This document shows positions 1 through 6,749 of a DNA stretch of 8,125 nucleotides, in pieces; the first letter of the stretch is position 1, and the number at the start of each line of letters is the position of its first letter. Source of the stretch: Chloroflexota bacterium (GTDB taxonomy: Bacteria; Chloroflexota; Anaerolineae; Anaerolineales; UBA4823). The notes beneath the pieces are model-generated. The model was given only the letters and a program-made list of their open reading frames with translations. It searched no databases and was not told the DNA's origin. Location of the stretch: the NCBI GenBank assembly GCA_030669775.1, contig DAOVCZ010000073.1, forward strand, positions 1-8,125, written 5' to 3'. Position numbers and translations under genes: made by a program.

Positions 1-381
1 CTTTGATTGTAGGCTGATCGCGTGGAGTGGGTTCAATTTTGCTAAATCAGTATTTATTGTCGAGGGAAGGTGGTCACCCCCGCGAGAATTAGCGGAAAAT
101 TAAAAGAACCTTGCATTTTTGTTATTTTACCCAATTATAACTAAAGAATCAAATGAGAGTTAATCCCCACATTGTCTTATTTTATATTCTTGTGGGTTTT
201 TGTGGGCAGGGATAGTTGATGTGGGATAAGAAATAAAAAAATCCGGGTATTAAATGTTCGCCCAAGTACAATGGCTTCGCGAGACAGTCAGCTGCTGGAT
301 AATATCCCTTGCATTAATAGATATTTACTTGGTTTATCCAACAGAGATGCTGATTCGTGTATCTAAAATTTTGATTTTCTT
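1..381. other. AT-rich intergenic region with TGTGGG repeats
   Basis: No gene can be supported here. A plus-strand frame is open from base 2 to 103 (33 residues), but it has no start in view and no recognisable motif. The stretch around 100-240 is AT-rich and contains TGTGGG at 191, 201 and 220, plus an inverted copy (CCCACA) at 166-171. The arms 163-174 and 216-227 form an inverted repeat of about 11 pairs with one bulge and two G-U pairs. A run of seven A's at 235-241 would be a T tract on the minus strand, but the hairpin before it has only about three G-C pairs. No convincing terminator for the uvrC transcript was found. Confidence 0.5.
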
Positions 382-522
382 TTAGAAGACATTACCAACC
401 AGAGAGATCAGCATGGAGAGGATGAGAATAATTCCGATTCCGATGAAGATAATCTGTCGGGTGCGCAGTCGTCTTCTTTCGTAAGCGGATAGTTCTTTTT
501 TCTTCTTCTTCTTTTTAGCCAT
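382..522 (-). CDS. Small lysine-rich single-pass membrane protein (46 aa)
   Basis: This short gene runs from ATG at 522 to TAA at 382 and encodes 46 residues. The start MAK is followed by an unbroken run of lysines (residues 3-9), then a hydrophilic basic stretch, ELSAYERRRLRTRQ (10-23). A hydrophobic helix fills about residues 24-43 (IIFIGIGIILILSMLISLVG), leaving almost no C-terminal tail. The positive-inside rule predicts a tail-anchored protein with its basic end in the cytoplasm. AGGA with about 8 bases to the ATG gives a credible ribosome binding site. It starts 18 bp after the uvrC stop, so the two are probably cotranscribed. The function is unknown. The basic cytoplasmic part could bind nucleic acid or membrane phospholipid, but that is inference. 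The clear protein-like organisation makes a chance frame unlikely. Confidence 0.72.
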   Translation of the reverse strand: MAKKKKKKKELSAYERRRLRTRQIIFIGIGIILILSMLISLVGNVF

Positions 523-540
523 AATTTTTTTCCTAATAAA

Positions 541-2403
541 TTATTCAAGTTTGGTTTTGATCGAGTGAGCAAGGCTCTCTGAAATCCCGGGGATCGATGA
601 AAGATCATCAATGCTGGCATTGAGGATGTTTTGGATTGAGCCGAATTTTCCCAGCAGCGCTTTTCGTCGAGCAGGTCCGACACCGGCGATGGAATCCAGG
701 CGTGAGGCTAATCCTGTCTTTGTGCGCTGTTTGCGGTGCGTAGTGATTGCGAAGCGGTGCGCTTCATCCCGTATACGCTGAAGGAGGAAAAGCCCTTGAG
801 AACCTTTTGGAAGTAGGATCGGGTTTGATTGCCCGGGAATAAAGAGCTCTTCATTCTGTTTGGCAAGACCGACCACGGGGATTTGATCTAGCAAATTGTA
901 CTTCTCTAATACAGAAACTGCCCGGCTGAGCTGCCCTTTTCCCCCATCGACAATAAGTAAATCTGGGAGCAGTGCGAAGGATTGGTCAACTTTTTCTCCT
1001 GGTATGTCAATAAGTTCTTGAGCAGCTTGCCAGCGATTGAAGCGCCGTAAGAGGACTTCTTCCATGCTGGCGAAGTCATCTGGACCCGTTACGCTGCGGA
1101 TATTGAAGCGCCGGTAAAACTTCTTGCTGGGCACTCCCTGTTCGAAAACCACCATACTGCCAACCGCGGAAGTACCCTGGGTGTTGGAAATATCATAACA
1201 CTCGATCCTGTTTGGTGGTATAGATAACTTTAAGGCGGATTGTAGCTCAGCCAAAGCCTCGGTTTGGCGATGCTTCTCCGCTTGCCAGCGGGCTTGCAGG
1301 GCTTGCAAGGTATCCGCAGCATTCTCAGCTGCCAGCTGGATCAATTCGCGCTGCTGACCTTGGCGAGGGATGAGAATCTCAAAGGATTCGCCAGGACGGC
1401 GAGAGCTCAACCACTGTTTGATGATTTGTGCCTCTTCGATCTCGTGGGGTAAGAGGACTTGAGAGGGAACCATGGAAGCCTGGTCATAGAACTGCTTGAT
1501 AAACCCAGTCATAACATTTGCGTCTGCTGAGCCCTCAGCTCCTTGCAGGAGGAAGTATTCACGTCCAATCAACTTCCCGCCGCGAATGAAGAAGACCTGT
1601 ACACAGGCCTCACCGTTCGAGCGAGCCATGGCAATCACGTCCGAGTCAACGTACTCCGTTGAGACGACTTTCTGCCGTTCGACAACCTTTTCAATTGCAT
1701 TAACCTGATCGCGCAGAGCAGCCGCCCGTTCGAATTGGAGTTCAATGGCTGCCACCCGCATCTCCTCTTGCAGCCGGGACAGGATCGGTTCAGTACGTCC
1801 GGAAAGAAATTGACACAGATCATCAATCACTTGGCGATAATCGTCTTGATTGATAGCACCGATACAGGGTGCGGTGCAGAGCTTAATATCATAATACAAA
1901 CACGCCCGTTTATCCTCCCCAGTTATTTCACGGTCGCAAGTCAGGTAGGGGAAGATGCGCCGCAGGACATCCAGGGTCTGATGTACCGCCCATACGCTGG
2001 TATATGGACCGAAGTATCGCGATCCGTCATTAACCATTTGACGGGTGACGGTCAATTTCGGGAAAGGTTTTGCCCAATGCACTTTGATATATGGATACCT
2101 TTTATCATCCTTGAGGCGCACATTGAAGTGCGGGCGGTATTTTTTAATTAAATTCATCTCCAGGATCAAGGCTTCAAGTTCGGAGCCGACAACGATCCAG
2201 TCGATATCCGCGATGCGGCGCACCATCTGGCGCGTTTTATGATTCTGCATGGCGCTGGCGTGGTAATAGGAACGCAGGCGATTGCGCAAATTAATCGCTT
2301 TGCCAACGTAAATCACTTTGCCATCCACATCCTTCATCAAGTAGCATCCGGATTTGGTAGGCGCAGAGTCGAGGATGGATTTAAGATAATCGCTAATTTC
2401 CAT
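541..2403 (-). CDS. uvrC: UvrABC excinuclease subunit C
   Basis: UvrC makes the two incisions around a DNA lesion in nucleotide excision repair, after UvrA and UvrB have located and loaded onto it. The 620 residues have the full family layout. An N-terminal GIY-YIG nuclease (about 14-95) contains GCYLMKD, IYVGKAINLRNRL and the likely metal-binding Glu77. A cysteine cluster lies at C156, C168, C176 and C180. The UVR motif that contacts UvrB is at about 206-245. The RNase H-like 5'-incision domain contains D404 (ECYDISNTQG), D486 (LLIVDGGKGQ) and H549 (DEAHRFAITTHRK). Tandem helix-hairpin-helix motifs end the protein (SIAGVGPARRKAL, then LSSIPGIS). Length is normal and nothing is missing. The start at 2403 matches the usual UvrC N-terminus. 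No Shine-Dalgarno site is visible upstream, and a possible -10 (TAAAAT, 2415-2420) sits so close that the leader would be only a few bases. Confidence 0.97.
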   Translation of the reverse strand: MEISDYLKSILDSAPTKSGCYLMKDVDGKVIYVGKAINLRNRLRSYYHASAMQNHKTRQMVRRIADIDWIVVGSELEALILEMNLIKKYRPHFNVRLKDDKRYPYIKVHWAKPFPKLTVTRQMVNDGSRYFGPYTSVWAVHQTLDVLRRIFPYLTCDREITGEDKRACLYYDIKLCTAPCIGAINQDDYRQVIDDLCQFLSGRTEPILSRLQEEMRVAAIELQFERAAALRDQVNAIEKVVERQKVVSTEYVDSDVIAMARSNGEACVQVFFIRGGKLIGREYFLLQGAEGSADANVMTGFIKQFYDQASMVPSQVLLPHEIEEAQIIKQWLSSRRPGESFEILIPRQGQQRELIQLAAENAADTLQALQARWQAEKHRQTEALAELQSALKLSIPPNRIECYDISNTQGTSAVGSMVVFEQGVPSKKFYRRFNIRSVTGPDDFASMEEVLLRRFNRWQAAQELIDIPGEKVDQSFALLPDLLIVDGGKGQLSRAVSVLEKYNLLDQIPVVGLAKQNEELFIPGQSNPILLPKGSQGLFLLQRIRDEAHRFAITTHRKQRTKTGLASRLDSIAGVGPARRKALLGKFGSIQNILNASIDDLSSIPGISESLAHSIKTKLE

Positions 2404-2449
2404 AAAGTGGGTTTATTTTAACATGAGCGGAATAATTTTCGAGAAGCGG

Positions 2450-2455
2450 TATAAT
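2450..2455 (+). promoter_or_regulatory. Consensus -10 element for a leaderless pncC mRNA
   Basis: A perfect TATAAT is followed by six T's and then the pncC ATG at 2462. With a standard discriminator, transcription would begin at or next to the A of the start codon. No purine-rich ribosome binding site lies at a useful distance, and GAGAAG at 2441-2446 is too far away. No good -35 match is seen 16-18 bp upstream. Confidence 0.6.
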
Positions 2456-2461
2456 TTTTTT

Positions 2462-2950
2462 ATGACCCAGCCAAAAGAGTCATACCTTGGACAATTACTA
2501 AGTGAAAGTGGCCTCTGGTTAGCAGTAGCTGAGTCTTTCACTGGGGGTTTAATCGGTCATTTGATTACCAATGTGCCTGGATCGTCTTCATATTTCCGCG
2601 GAGGGGTCGTTGCGTATGCGAATGAAGTCAAGATGGGAATGTTAAGGGTTTCTGCAGCTACCCTGGACAGCTTTGGTGCTGTGAGTAAGGAGACAGTGTT
2701 AGAGATGGCTAGAGGTGTGCGAGAGGCTCTCAAGACGGATATCGGGCTCTCCGTGAGCGGGATCGCAGGTCCGAGTGGGGGAACTGATGAGAAGCCGGTG
2801 GGTACAACCTGGATCGGATTGAGCACCATGGAAATGGAATATGCTGAAAAGTTCATCTTCTCTGGCGACAGGCAAAAAGTCAAAGAGCAGGCTGCCCACA
2901 TGGCATTGCAAGTGGTTATAGACTATCTGACTGATCGATTCGAGCAGTAA
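2462..2950 (+). CDS. pncC: Nicotinamide-nucleotide amidohydrolase (CinA C-terminal family)
   Basis: PncC deamidates nicotinamide mononucleotide to nicotinate mononucleotide plus ammonia, feeding NMN released by DNA ligase and other reactions back into NAD synthesis in the cytoplasm. From ATG 2462 the protein has 162 residues, the usual size of a stand-alone CinA C-terminal domain. Family motifs are VAESFTGGLIG (22-32, catalytic Ser25), RGGVVAYANEVK (46-57, with Tyr52 and Lys57), FGAVS (71-75), the phosphate-loop-like SGIAGPSGGT (99-108), KPVGTTW (111-117) and FSGDRQKVK (133-141). The common AESCTGG motif has Phe in place of Cys here. An ATG at 2423 would add 13 residues, but it lies upstream of the promoter -10 and the additions do not resemble the family. 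The gene is divergent from uvrC across 58 bp. The N-terminal molybdopterin-binding domain of full CinA is absent, as is normal for PncC. Confidence 0.93.
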   Translation: MTQPKESYLGQLLSESGLWLAVAESFTGGLIGHLITNVPGSSSYFRGGVVAYANEVKMGMLRVSAATLDSFGAVSKETVLEMARGVREALKTDIGLSVSGIAGPSGGTDEKPVGTTWIGLSTMEMEYAEKFIFSGDRQKVKEQAAHMALQVVIDYLTDRFEQ

Positions 2951-2968
2951 CTTCGTGGGAAATGGAAT

Positions 2969-2996
2969 TGAGATTATTGAATGCACTGCAATCTCA
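2969..2996 (+). terminator. Weak hairpin after pncC
   Basis: Arms TGAGATT (2969-2975) and AATCTCA (2990-2996) form a perfect 7-bp stem with a 14-base loop, starting 19 bp after the pncC stop. The tail has only TTTA, so it is a poor intrinsic terminator. It could slow transcription or protect the 3' end. Confidence 0.3.
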
Positions 2997-3067
2997 TTTA
3001 TAGATATTAGATTTGTGCTCATATGTGGATTATCCGGTCATTTTATTAATATATGATTTTCCTAATC

Positions 3068-3098
3068 TTGGATGAAATGATTTAGATTGAGATACAAT
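3068..3098 (+). promoter_or_regulatory. Candidate promoter of the CAP/LysM gene
   Basis: TTGGAT (3068-3073) and TACAAT (3093-3098) are separated by 19 bp, two more than ideal. Transcription would start near 3105, giving a leader of about 14 bases without a clear Shine-Dalgarno site. The -10 is a one-mismatch match to consensus. The -35 also has TTG, as does the one upstream of the sigma factor gene. Confidence 0.45.
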
Positions 3099-3118
3099 TA
3101 GTCCCCGATAATCGAGTT

Positions 3119-4165
3119 ATGCGAAGATTCTTGCCTTTACTCCTGGTAATCAGCTTTGTCTTGCCTGCCATGATGGTCCAACCAGCCCGGACCCATGCGC
3201 AGGCTGGTGATGCATGGCAATTAATCGCTGAGGTTAATGGTTTGCGGGCTGCATACGGATTGCCTCCTTATGAAATCAACAATTCGCTCATGGCAGCTGC
3301 TCAGGGGCACAGCGATTATCAGGCTCAAATTGGAACCTGGACGCATACGGGACCGGGAGGGTCACGCCCGCACGATCGCGCTGTCGCTGCGGGATATGGG
3401 GGAGGAGCCCAAGTATTCGTGTCCGAAAACGTTGCCACGGGCATCAACCTGAGCGCCAGCAGAACGGTCAATGAGATGTGGCAGGATGCAATTCACCTGG
3501 AGACGATGACATCTTCTCATTACATTCATATTGGGGCTGGGGTGGGTCATGCGGGGGATTGGGTATACTATACAATCGTTGTGGGATATATCGCTGGTTC
3601 GCCAGGTAGCGGAACCGATCCTGGAGATGGTTCAACGCCGGGTAGTGGGGGGACACCAGCTCCAACCGTAATTCCTATACAACCGATTTCAATCGCCACT
3701 CCAGGAGCTGATGGGTCGATTATTCATGTCGTGCAGTATGGTCAATTTCTCGAAAATATTGCTAATGCATATGAAGTTAGTTTAAATGATTTACTGGCGC
3801 TGAATGGACTTTCACAGGAGGCGATCATATATCCAGGGGATAAACTGCTGATCAGGGTTGGAGAAACTCCTGAAAGCACTCAAGAACTTACAATTTCGGA
3901 AACTGTTCAAGAGACTGAGCGAGCCACCCCAACTTCCCGTGCGAGGTCAACAGCCGTTCCGGCGACGAGAACGCCAACCCCTATCCCTGTGGCGATGAGC
4001 GTGCCAACGCAAGCTGACCCAACACTGAACGCGAATCCAGAAATCGAGCAATCCACCCAGGATGAAAAGGGTAGTTATGACTACCTTCTATATGCTGTAT
4101 TTGGGTTGGCGATCACTGGCACAGCTCTGATCTTGTTCGGCACTGCACTGAAGAAGCGATCTTGA
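3119..4165 (+). CDS. Exported CAP-domain protein with LysM and C-terminal membrane anchor
   Basis: This is a 348-residue surface protein. Residues 1-28 form a signal peptide: Arg-Arg, a hydrophobic core, then THAQA with likely cleavage after A27 or A29. A CAP (SCP/PR1) domain spans about 34-157, with the AEVNGLRAAYGLPP start, GHSDYQA, TWTHTGPGG, the SENVATG signature and HYIHIGAGVG. Candidate pocket residues are H64, H76, E103 and H126. A Gly/Pro/Thr linker (160-195) leads to one LysM peptidoglycan-binding domain (about 201-247; IIHVVQYGQFLENIANAY and YPGDKLLIRV). A Thr/Pro/Ser-rich stretch (249-315) follows, then a membrane helix (323-343) and the tail KKRS. The layout suggests an exported protein anchored by its C-terminus and touching the cell wall through LysM. 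The biochemical role of bacterial CAP domains is mostly unknown. It is transcribed alone and converges on the metG-sixA pair with a 22-bp gap. Confidence 0.85.
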   Translation: MRRFLPLLLVISFVLPAMMVQPARTHAQAGDAWQLIAEVNGLRAAYGLPPYEINNSLMAAAQGHSDYQAQIGTWTHTGPGGSRPHDRAVAAGYGGGAQVFVSENVATGINLSASRTVNEMWQDAIHLETMTSSHYIHIGAGVGHAGDWVYYTIVVGYIAGSPGSGTDPGDGSTPGSGGTPAPTVIPIQPISIATPGADGSIIHVVQYGQFLENIANAYEVSLNDLLALNGLSQEAIIYPGDKLLIRVGETPESTQELTISETVQETERATPTSRARSTAVPATRTPTPIPVAMSVPTQADPTLNANPEIEQSTQDEKGSYDYLLYAVFGLAITGTALILFGTALKKRS

Positions 4166-4187
4166 AGGTCTCACAATCCGGAGCTGA

Positions 4188-4679
4188 TCAGGTCAATGCC
4201 TTCACTCGCCATAAATTTATTAGCCTTCCCCCTGATTCATCATCCAGCTCAAACCACTTATCGATAGGCAGCGACACTTGAGCTAAAGCCGAGGTGGGCA
4301 TGCGGGCTGATTCTCCGGTTAAGACGTACAAGAGCTCCTCCAAGCCAGGATTATGGGCCACGATCATAACGCTATCGATTTGGTCTGGGAGTGAATAAAA
4401 AGTTTCGATGAAAGTGTCAGGATCGCCGGGATAAAAATCAGCGTGAATTTTGATCTCGCCCTCATATCCACTCCCTTCGGAAACTGCTTTGGCAGTTTTT
4501 CTGGCGCGGACGGTGGGGGAACAAAGGATGATGTCTGGAATCAGATCCTGCTCACGCAGCAGGGCACCCATGCGCGGGGCATCCCGTTTACCGCGTTTGT
4601 TGAGCGGTCGGTCGATATCTGCTAATCCAGGATTGCTCCAGCTGGATTTGGCATGGCGCAGGAGGAGCAAAGTTTTCAT
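4188..4679 (-). CDS. SixA-like histidine phosphatase
   Basis: This is a 163-residue member of the histidine phosphatase (phosphoglycerate mutase-like) superfamily, of the short SixA type that removes phosphate from phosphohistidine. The catalytic LLLLRHAKSSW motif is at 4-14 (R8, nucleophile H9). SPTVRARKTA (54-63) supplies the second arginine, probably R58, and VAHNPGLEELL (108-118) supplies the second histidine, H109. The DRPLNKRGKRDA stretch (23-34) is typical of the SixA/TTE0497 group. The start overlaps the metG reading unit closely: metG stops at 4683 and this ATG is at 4679, with AGGAG (4686-4690) inside the end of metG, six bases before the ATG. Translational coupling is likely. The natural substrate cannot be read from sequence; a phosphohistidine protein or a small phosphoester are both possible. 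Confidence 0.87.
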   Translation of the reverse strand: MKTLLLLRHAKSSWSNPGLADIDRPLNKRGKRDAPRMGALLREQDLIPDIILCSPTVRARKTAKAVSEGSGYEGEIKIHADFYPGDPDTFIETFYSLPDQIDSVMIVAHNPGLEELLYVLTGESARMPTSALAQVSLPIDKWFELDDESGGRLINLWRVKALT

Positions 4680-4682
4680 GTG

Positions 4683-6485
4683 TTACTCCTGGCTTATATC
4701 TGGTTGACCTAAACGGGATCGCTCAGATGCCACGATATCATCGTCTAACTTGCGGAAAAGGGGCGCCGGTTCGCGTAATTTTTGTCCTGAGGGCAATCGA
4801 CTGGGTTCCCAGCTACCACTGGCAGCTGCAGGATTGTAGCGTAGAACATCGTGTTCTCCCAGGTTATCTGTGATGGTTTCAGTGAATTGCTCGCCAAATA
4901 AAGGAGCAGTATAACCGAGAAATTTGTGCAGCTGTTCGCTTGAAAAAGGCAAATATGGTGAGAGCAAAATCTTCAGCGAATCGATGGCCTTTAAAGCTGT
5001 AAAGATAGTCGTGGCAGCAGCTGCTTTATCAGTCTTGACCTCGAACCAAGGAGCGGATTGATCCAGGTATTTGTTCACTTCTGCTGCCAGGCGCATGGCT
5101 TCGTTTAATCCCGCGCGCAGATTGACCGAATTGATATAATCTCCAACTGTTTGGAATCCCGTTTCAACAGTACTCAAGATCTCCAGGTCAGCTGGACGCA
5201 GCTCGCCGGGAGATGGAACCTGTCCGTCCCAATGCTTATAGGCGAAGGATAGAACCCGGTTAACAAGGTTACCCCAGGTTGCAACGAGCTCATTGTTGTT
5301 GCGGTTGAGAAAATCTTGCCAATCCCAATCGGTGTCTTTACTCTCCGGCATATTGGCGGTCAGGTAGTAGCGTAGTGTATCAGGCTCATAACGGCTAAGG
5401 AAGTCGAAACCCCAGACAGCCCAGTTGCGACTGCCGGAGATCTTCTTTCCCTCGAGATTCATGAACTCATTGGCCGGCACGTAGAAAGGTAGGTTCAATT
5501 GCTTGCCCTCTAGTTCTTCAAAGAGCTTAGAAAACCAATCACCAGCACCAATCAATTGTGCAGGCCAGATGACCGCATGGAAGGGGATATTATCTTTACC
5601 GATGAAGTAAAAGCTTTTTGCTTGTGAGTCATACCACCAATCGTGCCAGGCTTGAGGTTGACCGTTTAACTGAGCCCATTCGATGCTTGCAGACAGGTAG
5701 CCGATGACAGCTTCGATCCAGACATAAAGCCGCTTTTCATCCCATCCTTCTATGGGGACAGGTATACCCCAATCCAGATCGCGGGTGATGGCGCGCCCGT
5801 GGAGTTCGTCTGCAAGGATTTGCCCCAGGGATTGGCGGAGAACATTGGAGCGCCAGTAGTCTTCGCGTTGGCGTAAAAAATCGATGATAGCTGGTTGCAG
5901 TTTACCGAGGTCCAGGTAGAAATGCTCAGTCTCTTTAAGCTCTGGTGTCGACCCATCCATTTTTGAGCGGGGATTGATAAGAGAAGTGGCCTCTAATAAA
6001 GTGCCACATTGATCACATTGATCGCCGCGCGCATTCGCATAACCGCAAACGTAGCAGGTACCCTCGATATAGCGATCGGGGAGGAAGCGTCCCTGCGTTG
6101 GTGAGTACCACTGCTGCTGCTTGTCGGTGTACAGGTAGCCATTTTTCTCCAGGGCCAGGAAAATGGATTGTGATACCTTGAAGTGATTCTCGGTGTGGGT
6201 GCTGGTGAAGAGGTCATATGTCAATCCCAGGCGCTGAAAGAGTTCCAGGAAACCGGTATGGAATTGAGAGTAGACCTCTAAAGGTGTAGTACCATCGGCA
6301 TCGGCGCGTACGGTAACCGGTGTGCCGTGTGAATCGGAACCGGAAACCATCAGCACATTGTTGCCGACTAAACGCTGGTAGCGAGCAAATATATCGGCGG
6401 GCAAATAGGAGCCGGTGATATTCCCGACATGGATTAATGAATTTGCATAAGGCCAGGCGACAGAAACCAGGATATTGCTTGGCAT
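4683..6485 (-). CDS. metG: Methionyl-tRNA synthetase
   Basis: MetRS charges tRNA-Met with methionine using ATP, for both initiation and elongation. The 600 residues comprise a class I Rossmann catalytic core with the HIGH-equivalent HVGN at 19-22, the SGSDSHGTPV segment (48-57), and a connective-peptide knuckle holding four cysteines (C144, C147, C157, C160) that should bind zinc. A WIPVP-like DWGIPVPIEGW region (238-248) and the KMSKS loop (GKKISGS, 346-352) follow. The helical anticodon-binding domain fills about 370-560. The KMSKS loop reads KISGS, so its second lysine is replaced by glycine. The C-terminal EMAP/Trbp111-like dimerisation domain is absent, as in many shorter MetRS. The start at 6485 has a strong site, CTGGAGGAGA, five to six bases upstream. 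The gene is followed by a SixA-like gene 3 bp later and preceded by a structured leader with a terminator. Confidence 0.97.
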   Translation of the reverse strand: MPSNILVSVAWPYANSLIHVGNITGSYLPADIFARYQRLVGNNVLMVSGSDSHGTPVTVRADADGTTPLEVYSQFHTGFLELFQRLGLTYDLFTSTHTENHFKVSQSIFLALEKNGYLYTDKQQQWYSPTQGRFLPDRYIEGTCYVCGYANARGDQCDQCGTLLEATSLINPRSKMDGSTPELKETEHFYLDLGKLQPAIIDFLRQREDYWRSNVLRQSLGQILADELHGRAITRDLDWGIPVPIEGWDEKRLYVWIEAVIGYLSASIEWAQLNGQPQAWHDWWYDSQAKSFYFIGKDNIPFHAVIWPAQLIGAGDWFSKLFEELEGKQLNLPFYVPANEFMNLEGKKISGSRNWAVWGFDFLSRYEPDTLRYYLTANMPESKDTDWDWQDFLNRNNNELVATWGNLVNRVLSFAYKHWDGQVPSPGELRPADLEILSTVETGFQTVGDYINSVNLRAGLNEAMRLAAEVNKYLDQSAPWFEVKTDKAAAATTIFTALKAIDSLKILLSPYLPFSSEQLHKFLGYTAPLFGEQFTETITDNLGEHDVLRYNPAAASGSWEPSRLPSGQKLREPAPLFRKLDDDIVASERSRLGQPDISQE

Positions 6486-6514
6486 TGTTCTCCTCCAGTT
6501 TGTATTCTAAGGTT

Positions 6515-6520
6515 ATTGTA
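6515..6520 (-). promoter_or_regulatory. Possible internal -10 for metG
   Basis: TACAAT on the minus strand lies 29 bp upstream of the metG start, between the leader terminator and the gene. No fitting -35 is present 16-18 bp further up. If active, it would give metG basal expression independent of read-through. Confidence 0.3.
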
Positions 6521-6591
6521 GCGCGAAGATCAAAGCTTATGAAGTGGCAATTACGTATTGATGTTCGCAGGTAGAAAGATTCATCTCAAAC

Positions 6592-6618
6592 AAAAAGGCT
6601 GTCCAATTCTGGACAGCC
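6592..6618 (-). terminator. Strong intrinsic terminator upstream of metG
   Basis: A perfect 9-bp stem, GGCTGTCCA with TGGACAGCC (6597-6605 and 6610-6618), has a 4-base loop and on the minus strand is followed by TTTTTGTTT (from 6596 downward). It ends transcripts coming from the sigma factor gene and from the promoter at 6784-6812, and it sits 107 bp before metG. The plus-strand tail is less U-rich and no plus-strand gene precedes it. Confidence 0.88.
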
Positions 6619-6653
6619 AATTGTTTTGTTGCATTAATTGAAAGTAATTGGAT

Positions 6654-6749
6654 TTAATCTCTTTCTTCCGCTATCCAGGACGAGTCGCGTGGGATTACTC
6701 CCCGCATGGGCATTATGGTAACTGCCTGGTAAATCGGAATTGAGTTCAT
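6654..6749 (-). CDS. Possible 31-codon leader peptide before metG
   Basis: ATG at 6749 to TAA at 6654 encodes 31 residues beginning MNSIPIYQAVTIMPM and ending SSWIAEERD. Methionines occupy positions 1, 13 and 15. The frame begins about 28 bases after the predicted transcription start and ends 35 bases before the terminator stem, the layout of an attenuation leader peptide. The ribosome binding site is weak (GTGAG region only). It has no signal peptide, membrane helix or domain that I recognise. It overlaps the predicted RNA structure entirely, so its coding status depends on which interpretation of the region is right. It could also be a chance frame in a non-coding RNA. Confidence 0.35.
   Translation of the reverse strand: MNSIPIYQAVTIMPMRGVIPRDSSWIAEERD

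Noticed and set aside
2..103. Plus-strand open frame at the left edge that could be the end of a gene
   Set aside because: Only 33 residues, no recognisable motif, and a frame this long is expected by chance fairly often.
236..262. Minus-strand terminator ending at the A7 run near 235-241
   Set aside because: The hairpin before the T tract has only about three G-C pairs, too weak to call.
295..342. DnaA-box-like sequences (CTGGATAAT at 295-303, TTATCCAAC at 334-342; also TGTGGATTA at 3024-3032)
   Set aside because: All deviate from the consensus, they are few and scattered, and no dnaA, dnaN or other origin gene is nearby.
408..683. Open frame of 91 codons on the minus strand overlapping the end of uvrC
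   Set aside because: It is out of frame with uvrC, has no domain, and covers the real small gene at 382-522, which has a better ribosome binding site and protein-like organisation.
4166..4187. Bidirectional terminator between the convergent CAP gene and SixA-like gene
   Set aside because: The 22-bp gap shows no stem of useful length and no T tract on either strand.
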